Positions 4,860 through 6,970 of a DNA stretch of 6,970 nucleotides are shown here, one piece after another. The position numbers and the translations under genes were made by a program. The DNA lies in the NCBI GenBank assembly GCA_016297675.1, contig JAEDGE010000104.1, positions 1-6,970 of the forward strand, read 5' to 3'. The number at the start of each line of letters is the position of its first letter. The first letter of the stretch is position 1. This DNA comes from Oscillospiraceae bacterium. GTDB lineage: Bacteria; Bacillota; Clostridia; Oscillospirales; Ruminococcaceae. The notes under the pieces are model-generated. The model worked only from the letters and a program-made list of their open reading frames with translations, did not search any database and was not told the DNA's origin.

Positions 4860-5758
4860 TTCTTGCCAACAATCTAACAAAACGATTTGATCACTTTACT
4901 GCTCTGCGTTCTATGAACTGTGCAATTGAAGAAGGATGCATCTATGGCATGGTCGGCTCCAACGGTGCCGGAAAATCCACCTTTCTGCGTCTGCTAACTG
5001 GTGTCTATCAGCCCGATGCTGGCAACGTTTCCATTGATGGAAAACCAGTTTGGGAGAATCCGGAAGTCAAGCAACGCATTGCCTATGTGCCGGATGAACT
5101 ATACTTTTTAAATGGAGCATCCATGAATCGCATGGCAAAGCTCTACGCTGCCTGCTATCCAAAATTTGACCAGAAGTATTATGAACTGCGGACAAAACAA
5201 TTTGAACTGGATCCCAAAAAGCCATTGAACACCTTTTCCAAAGGCATGCGGCGACAGGCAGCCACCATTCTGGCACTTTCCACTCGTCCAGATTATATCT
5301 TTTTTGATGAAACATTTGATGGATTAGATCCTGTCATGCGAAATCTGGTCAAAAAACTCATCTGCAATGATGTGTTAGAACGAAATGCCACAGCTGTCAT
5401 CACCTCCCACTCTCTGCGAGAATTGGAGGACACGTGTGACCAGCTCGCTTTACTGCACAAAGGCGGTCTGGTATTGGAAAGCGATGTGCAAAATCTCAAA
5501 ACGGAACAATTTAAAATTCAGATTGCATTTCCTGATGATTACGATGAAAGCCGATTTGCTACGATTCCGGATATCAAAATCCGGCATTTCTCCAAGCAGG
5601 GCACCGTTGCCAATTTAATTGTAAACGGCAACCGAGACAAGATTGTACCGGCATTGCAAGCCATGCATCCAACCATTCTGGACATCTTGCCGCTTTCGCT
5701 GGAGGAAGTCTTTACTTACGAAATGGAAGCGTTGGGTTACGCTTTCGACATAGAATAA
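4856..5758 (+). CDS. ABC transporter ATP-binding protein (YtrB/BcrA-like)
   Basis: The 300-residue ATPase powers the transporter completed by the permease next to it. In order: aromatic A-loop region near F11/F14, Walker A G34-S-N-G-A-G-K40-S-T42, a Q-loop region where VPDELYF (78-84) has Asp/Glu in place of the usual Gln, a divergent signature F127-S-K-G-M-R-R-Q134, Walker B YIFFDE (147-152, catalytic Glu152), D-loop GLDP (156-159) and switch His185 in ITSHS. Residues about 215-300 form a C-terminal accessory region common in drug- and peptide-exporter ATPases. FSKGM in place of LSGGQ is normal for the BcrA/YtrB group. The ATG at 4856 follows AAAGGAGGAG with 7 nt spacing and overlaps the regulator stop by 4 bp. 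The substrate is unknown: antibiotic, peptide or lipid export are all possible. Confidence 0.94.
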   Translation: MILANNLTKRFDHFTALRSMNCAIEEGCIYGMVGSNGAGKSTFLRLLTGVYQPDAGNVSIDGKPVWENPEVKQRIAYVPDELYFLNGASMNRMAKLYAACYPKFDQKYYELRTKQFELDPKKPLNTFSKGMRRQAATILALSTRPDYIFFDETFDGLDPVMRNLVKKLICNDVLERNATAVITSHSLRELEDTCDQLALLHKGGLVLESDVQNLKTEQFKIQIAFPDDYDESRFATIPDIKIRHFSKQGTVANLIVNGNRDKIVPALQAMHPTILDILPLSLEEVFTYEMEALGYAFDIE

Positions 5759-5773
5759 GGGGGATACAGAAAA

Positions 5774-6970
5774 ATGAGAGAAATAAATAAAAAACCATTT
5801 TCTGTGGGGCTTTACATAGAAGGCTTACGGCAGCTTCGTATTGTTGGAATTTTAGGTGTCATCCTAATGTTCGGTTCGTCTCTTGTGACAAATATTTCAC
5901 GAGCTTTGAACTATCGAAGACAAGCAACTTTATATCCAGAGGAATCGCTCATACTCTATCCAATTGATGGGGTAGATGCCATGCCGTTTTTACTGATTGT
6001 ATTTTGTGCATTTGCACCGATTATGGTATGGATGCTGTTTCGTTTTATGAATAAACGAAACAGTAGCGACTTTATGTTTGCCATTCCCAACACACGTCTT
6101 TCTATCTATTGCAGTTATCTTGGTGCCATTATAACATGGGTTGCTGCAATGGTGCTTGCCGGTTTGATTGGCGTACTCCTTCCAGCAGCTATTTTCTCCA
6201 ATTATCTCAATATCATGTATGATACGGTGTTTCTATTTGCTCTCAGCACATTTCTTTGTAGCTTACAAGTAATTTCCGTAGTATTAATCGCCATGTCTAT
6301 CACAGGTACATTTTTTTCCAACATTGTACTCAGCGGAATGCTGTTATTTGGACCAAGACTGTTTATTTATATGCTGACCAGCATACCAGAAAGCATCCCA
6401 TTTATTTGCGAAGCACCTAACAGCTTCTCTTTCTGGAGTACTTCCATCAATCCGATTTTCGGATTTGTATTTGAAATTATACTGGGGCGTGGAATAAGTG
6501 GTACTACGATATTTTACTCTGCTGTTCCTATGATCTACAGTGTTGTTTTAAGTGTGATTTATCTTCTGTTTGCTGCTTTTCTTTTCCAGAGGAGAAAAAG
6601 TGAAACCGCTGGAAAAAGTGCACCGAATCCACTCCTGCAAGCCATTTACCGCATTGCAATTACCATGCTATATTGTATTGCAGTAGCTGTAATTATTTTG
6701 TCTGAATGTGACGAAATGACAGACGGGATGATATTCAGCATCATTGTTTCCTATCTGATTGCAGTTGCATTGTATTTCCTGTTTGAACTGGTCATGACAA
6801 AAAGCCTGCGAAAAATGTGGAAGGCTGCACCGGGGCTGCTGATTGTACTGGTATTGAATGGCGTGACAATTTTCGGTATGCGTGCTGCCATTCACAATGC
6901 TTATCAGTTCCAGCCGACAGCGGAACAAGTTGAATCCATTTCTTTCATACCGCAGAAATTTGAAACTGGA
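5774..6970 (+). CDS. ABC-2-type transporter permease (3' end outside window)
   Basis: The frame is open from the ATG at 5774 to the window edge, giving 399 residues with no stop. It follows the ATPase by 15 bp with AGGGGG ahead of it, so it is in the same operon. It is strongly hydrophobic, with about nine membrane segments: near 22-40, 70-92, 113-140, 151-176, 179-203, 245-271, 291-310, 319-341 and 354-372. After the second segment, the cytoplasmic-type stretch SSDFMFAIPNTRLSIYCSYLGA (97-118) resembles the SDFY-x-LP-x-x-R loop of large clostridial permeases paired with YtrA/YtrB proteins. After segment nine the chain becomes polar (from about 378), probably the start of an extracytoplasmic C-terminal domain as in DUF6449-type permeases. 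Substrate unknown. The total length cannot be seen, but family members often exceed 600 residues. Confidence 0.88.
   Translation, partial: MREINKKPFSVGLYIEGLRQLRIVGILGVILMFGSSLVTNISRALNYRRQATLYPEESLILYPIDGVDAMPFLLIVFCAFAPIMVWMLFRFMNKRNSSDFMFAIPNTRLSIYCSYLGAIITWVAAMVLAGLIGVLLPAAIFSNYLNIMYDTVFLFALSTFLCSLQVISVVLIAMSITGTFFSNIVLSGMLLFGPRLFIYMLTSIPESIPFICEAPNSFSFWSTSINPIFGFVFEIILGRGISGTTIFYSAVPMIYSVVLSVIYLLFAAFLFQRRKSETAGKSAPNPLLQAIYRIAITMLYCIAVAVIILSECDEMTDGMIFSIIVSYLIAVALYFLFELVMTKSLRKMWKAAPGLLIVLVLNGVTIFGMRAAIHNAYQFQPTAEQVESISFIPQKFETG

Noticed and set aside
1..6970. tRNA, rRNA, CRISPR arrays, transposon ends, phage attachment sites
   Set aside because: Looked for by eye on both strands; no cloverleaf, regularly spaced repeats, transposase-like frame or terminal inverted repeats with target duplications were found.

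Overview
The window looks like chromosomal DNA from an anaerobic low-to-mid-GC Firmicute, probably a clostridial (Oscillospiraceae/Lachnospiraceae-like) gut bacterium. This placement is inference. It rests on strong AGGAGG-type ribosome sites, extended -10 promoters, GTG starts, a YtrA-type GntR regulator with its ABC transporter, and heterodisulfide-reductase-like electron-transfer proteins beside a fumarase. No RNA genes, insertion sequences, phage genes or CRISPR arrays were seen.

Left part (1-2745, all minus strand): a redox operon. A strong promoter (2717-2745) and a leader of about 125 nt with a predicted structured segment precede a class II fumarase (fumC-type, 1209-2585). After a hairpin that looks like a weak terminator or attenuator (1141-1183) come an HdrB-like protein (337-1116) with two complete cysteine-rich CCG modules, and an HdrC-like protein with two 4Fe-4S clusters. 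The HdrC-like gene runs off the left edge. The catalytic partner (HdrA-like or a fumarate reductase flavoprotein) would lie outside the window. The arrangement links fumarate formation to a low-potential or thiol/quinone electron-transfer module.

Middle part (2746-4211, minus strand): two separately transcribed genes. A GNAT acetyltransferase (2905-3399, GTG start) has its own extended -10 promoter and a palindrome at its transcription start. A membrane PAP2 phosphatase (3586-4128) with all three catalytic motifs has its own promoter and a good intrinsic terminator. The stem of that terminator overlaps the -35 element of the GNAT promoter.

Right part (4390-6970, plus strand): an operon divergent from the PAP2 gene. 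It holds a YtrA-subfamily GntR repressor (4476-4859), an ABC ATPase (4856-5758, overlapping the regulator by ATGA) and an ABC-2-type permease that is open at the right edge (5774-6970, 399 codons seen). A TTGACA promoter is followed by a perfect 11+5+11 bp inverted repeat over the predicted start site, plus a third half-site inside the promoter; this is the likely autoregulatory operator. An ABC exporter beside a PAP2 phosphatase recalls BcrAB/BcrC-type defence against cell-wall antibiotics, but that function is inferred from context only.

Nothing here is clearly a new biological system. The most interesting points are the fumarase-HdrBC linkage, the operator architecture of the GntR/ABC operon and the structured leader of the fumarase gene.
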